A stretch of DNA of 64,000 nt from Ferruginibacter sp. (lineage in GTDB: Bacteria > Bacteroidota > Bacteroidia > Chitinophagales > Chitinophagaceae): the NCBI GenBank assembly GCA_028288705.1, contig JAQBNH010000007.1, positions 186,001 through 250,000 of the forward strand. Reading direction: 5' to 3'. Below the pieces are notes generated by a model. It ran no database searches, was not told the origin of the DNA, and was given only the letters and a program-made list of their open reading frames with translations. Each line of letters opens with the position of its first letter. The first letter of the stretch is position 1. The position numbers were made by a program, and so were the translations under genes. Positions 63,104 to 64,000 of the stretch are shown here, piece after piece.

Positions 63104-63226
63104 AACGAATCACATGCTTAAAAGATTTTTCTGCAAAAAAACAAGGCTGGCTTTTTACAATAACAGCCTGCTCATTAATTAAATCATTTTCAGCCCGGCC
63201 ATTCCGGCGAAACAAATAACTACGAT

Positions 63227-63589
63227 ATGAAACAATCCTTTTTCAAAAGAAAGCCGGTGATGATGGCCAGCTTTTTTCTCGCAGCCTTTTTCATTTTCAC
63301 GGGTTTCGTGATGCTGCTCTGGAACCTCGTGTTGCCGGAAGTGACCGGTGTGAAAAGCATCAACTATTTACAGGCGATGTGCATCCTGCTCCTGAGTAAG
63401 ATCTTATTTGGGGGCTTCCGCGGGCGTGGCGGCATGCGCGGCAACTGGAAAGAAAAAATGCGCCATAAAATGGGTGAAATGACGCCGGAGGAAAGAGAAA
63501 AATTCCGTGCCGAATGGAAGAACCGCTGTGGCAACATGTCATGGGGGAAACGGAACGAACCAACCATTAACGAAGCCCCGGGCTTATAA
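63227..63589 (+). CDS. Small membrane protein in sigma-factor operon
   Basis: 120 residues with two hydrophobic helices (about 11-34 and 46-62), then a glycine/arginine-rich loop (FRGRGGMRGNWKEKM) and a basic helix (MTPEEREKFRAEWKNRCG). The end of the chain faintly resembles CpxP/Spy or heavy-metal-sensor helices. I do not recognise the family. It follows the sigma factor with a gap of 123 bases. An anti-sigma role is a guess. Confidence 0.75.
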   Translation: MKQSFFKRKPVMMASFFLAAFFIFTGFVMLLWNLVLPEVTGVKSINYLQAMCILLLSKILFGGFRGRGGMRGNWKEKMRHKMGEMTPEEREKFRAEWKNRCGNMSWGKRNEPTINEAPGL

Positions 63590-63599
63590 AATTTTTGCA

Positions 63600-63812
63600 A
63601 TGAACATTCTTGTGTTTAAAACCGACCTTCAGAATCAGCAGCAGCTGGGCCATATTGGTCCCGCATTAAGCATGCATCCGCAGATCATCCGCTGGAACGT
63701 AGACCTCGAAGATTGCGATAGTATCCTGCGCGTTGTGCCCGGAAATGTTTCTGCCAAAGAAGTAGAGCAGATCCTCGTCAGGGCCGGGCATCATTGTGAA
63801 GAATTGGTCTGA
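63600..63812 (+). CDS. Small soluble protein, possible HMA-like fold
   Basis: 70 residues from the ATG at 63600. The alternation (ILVFKTDL, IIRWNVDLED, ILRVVPGNVSAKEVEQILVRAGHHCEEL) fits a ferredoxin-like beta-alpha-beta-beta-alpha-beta fold such as HMA, but the metal CxxC motif is absent; a Cys-Asp pair (LEDCDS) and a His-His-Cys near the end are present instead. No family is recognised. It starts 10 bases after the upstream gene. Confidence 0.7.
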   Translation: MNILVFKTDLQNQQQLGHIGPALSMHPQIIRWNVDLEDCDSILRVVPGNVSAKEVEQILVRAGHHCEELV

Positions 63813-63889
63813 GCAACATTCACAAAGCTTTACCGTTTTTCTGCCCTGAAATTTTGCGCAGAAAACCAATCTTTGATGAAAATATCCCG

Positions 63890-64000
63890 ATGAAATTGTT
63901 GCTTTCCGTTTTAGTGATGTGTACTATCCAGTTTTCCGCTTTCGCTGCCGATAAATATGTGTCTCCCCTCAGCCATTTTTCCGCTGAATGGAACAACGAG
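63890..64000 (+). CDS. Secreted or periplasmic protein, start only (cut by window edge)
   Basis: The frame is open from the ATG at 63890 to the window end (37 residues visible). It begins with a signal peptide (MKLLLSVLVMCTIQFSAFA) cleaved before ADKYVSP. The remainder lies outside the window, so family is unknown. Confidence 0.7.
   Translation, partial: MKLLLSVLVMCTIQFSAFAADKYVSPLSHFSAEWNNE

Noticed and set aside
63114..63182. Short frame of about 22 residues between the sigma factor and the membrane protein
   Set aside because: It is too short and unsupported; the weak inverted repeat AGGCTG/CAGCCT inside it has no U-tract either.

Overview
The window is a gene-dense bacterial chromosome segment from the phylum Bacteroidota, most probably the Chitinophagaceae or a close relative. 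The evidence is a gldD-gldE-ssb-mutY cluster, a PorX-type response regulator with a PglZ domain (type IX secretion), an LpxC-FabZ fusion, a bacterial heptaprenylglyceryl-phosphate synthase, and repeated promoter boxes of the Bacteroidota form TAnnTTTG. Shine-Dalgarno-like sites are scarce and several genes start with GTG or TTG. The genus cannot be fixed from sequence alone. There is no prophage, transposase, CRISPR array or rRNA operon.

Layout. 1-6.2 kb (mostly minus): a truncated BatB-like VWA protein, a class D beta-lactamase-like lipoprotein, a DUF3109 protein, then gldD, gldE, ssb and mutY. 6.2-9.3 kb (plus): an HU/IHF-like protein, a TPR protein, a 29-residue basic COX24-like protein and RNase G/E. 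9.5-19.5 kb: trigger factor, tRNA-Leu(UAG), RelA/SpoT, a cytochrome c, an acyl-CoA dehydrogenase, an HhH protein, a PhnP-like hydrolase and porX. 19.6-25 kb (plus): an HD phosphohydrolase, the lipid A genes lpxD, lpxC-fabZ and lpxA, and an ABC ATPase. 25-35 kb: DUF1801, alanine dehydrogenase, tsaE, a copper-type P-ATPase, recQ, an LTA synthase-like sulfatase and a HerA-like ATPase. 35-42.8 kb: two M16 peptidase subunits, a di-heme peroxidase, an OmpR-type regulator, ruvB and a DUF937-OmpA fusion. 43-49.2 kb: a LytS/LytTR two-component pair, an M28 peptidase, heptaprenylglyceryl-phosphate synthase, arfB and an MbnP/MbnH-like copper-protein pair. 49.2-61.3 kb: a flippase, a phosphoesterase, a cell-wall amidase, small envelope and stress proteins, an old yellow enzyme, a stand-alone receiver, a beta-barrel protein, an S41 protease, two related acidic proteins and a histone H1-like Lys/Ala-rich protein. 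61.3-62.4 kb is a repeat-rich intergenic block. 62.5-64 kb starts an ECF sigma factor operon that runs off the window.

The genes are mainly envelope biogenesis (lipid A, gliding/T9SS, proteases, LTA synthase-like), genome maintenance (mutY, ssb, recQ, ruvB) and translation quality control (trigger factor, arfB, COX24-like).

The most interesting unexplained signal is a three-copy element (about 31.23-31.29, 61.87-61.93 and 62.34-62.40 kb). On the minus strand each copy has a spaced Bacteroidota-type promoter, a conserved leader of about 30 nt, and a hairpin with compensatory base changes followed by a U-tract. It looks like a family of roughly 62-nt small RNAs.
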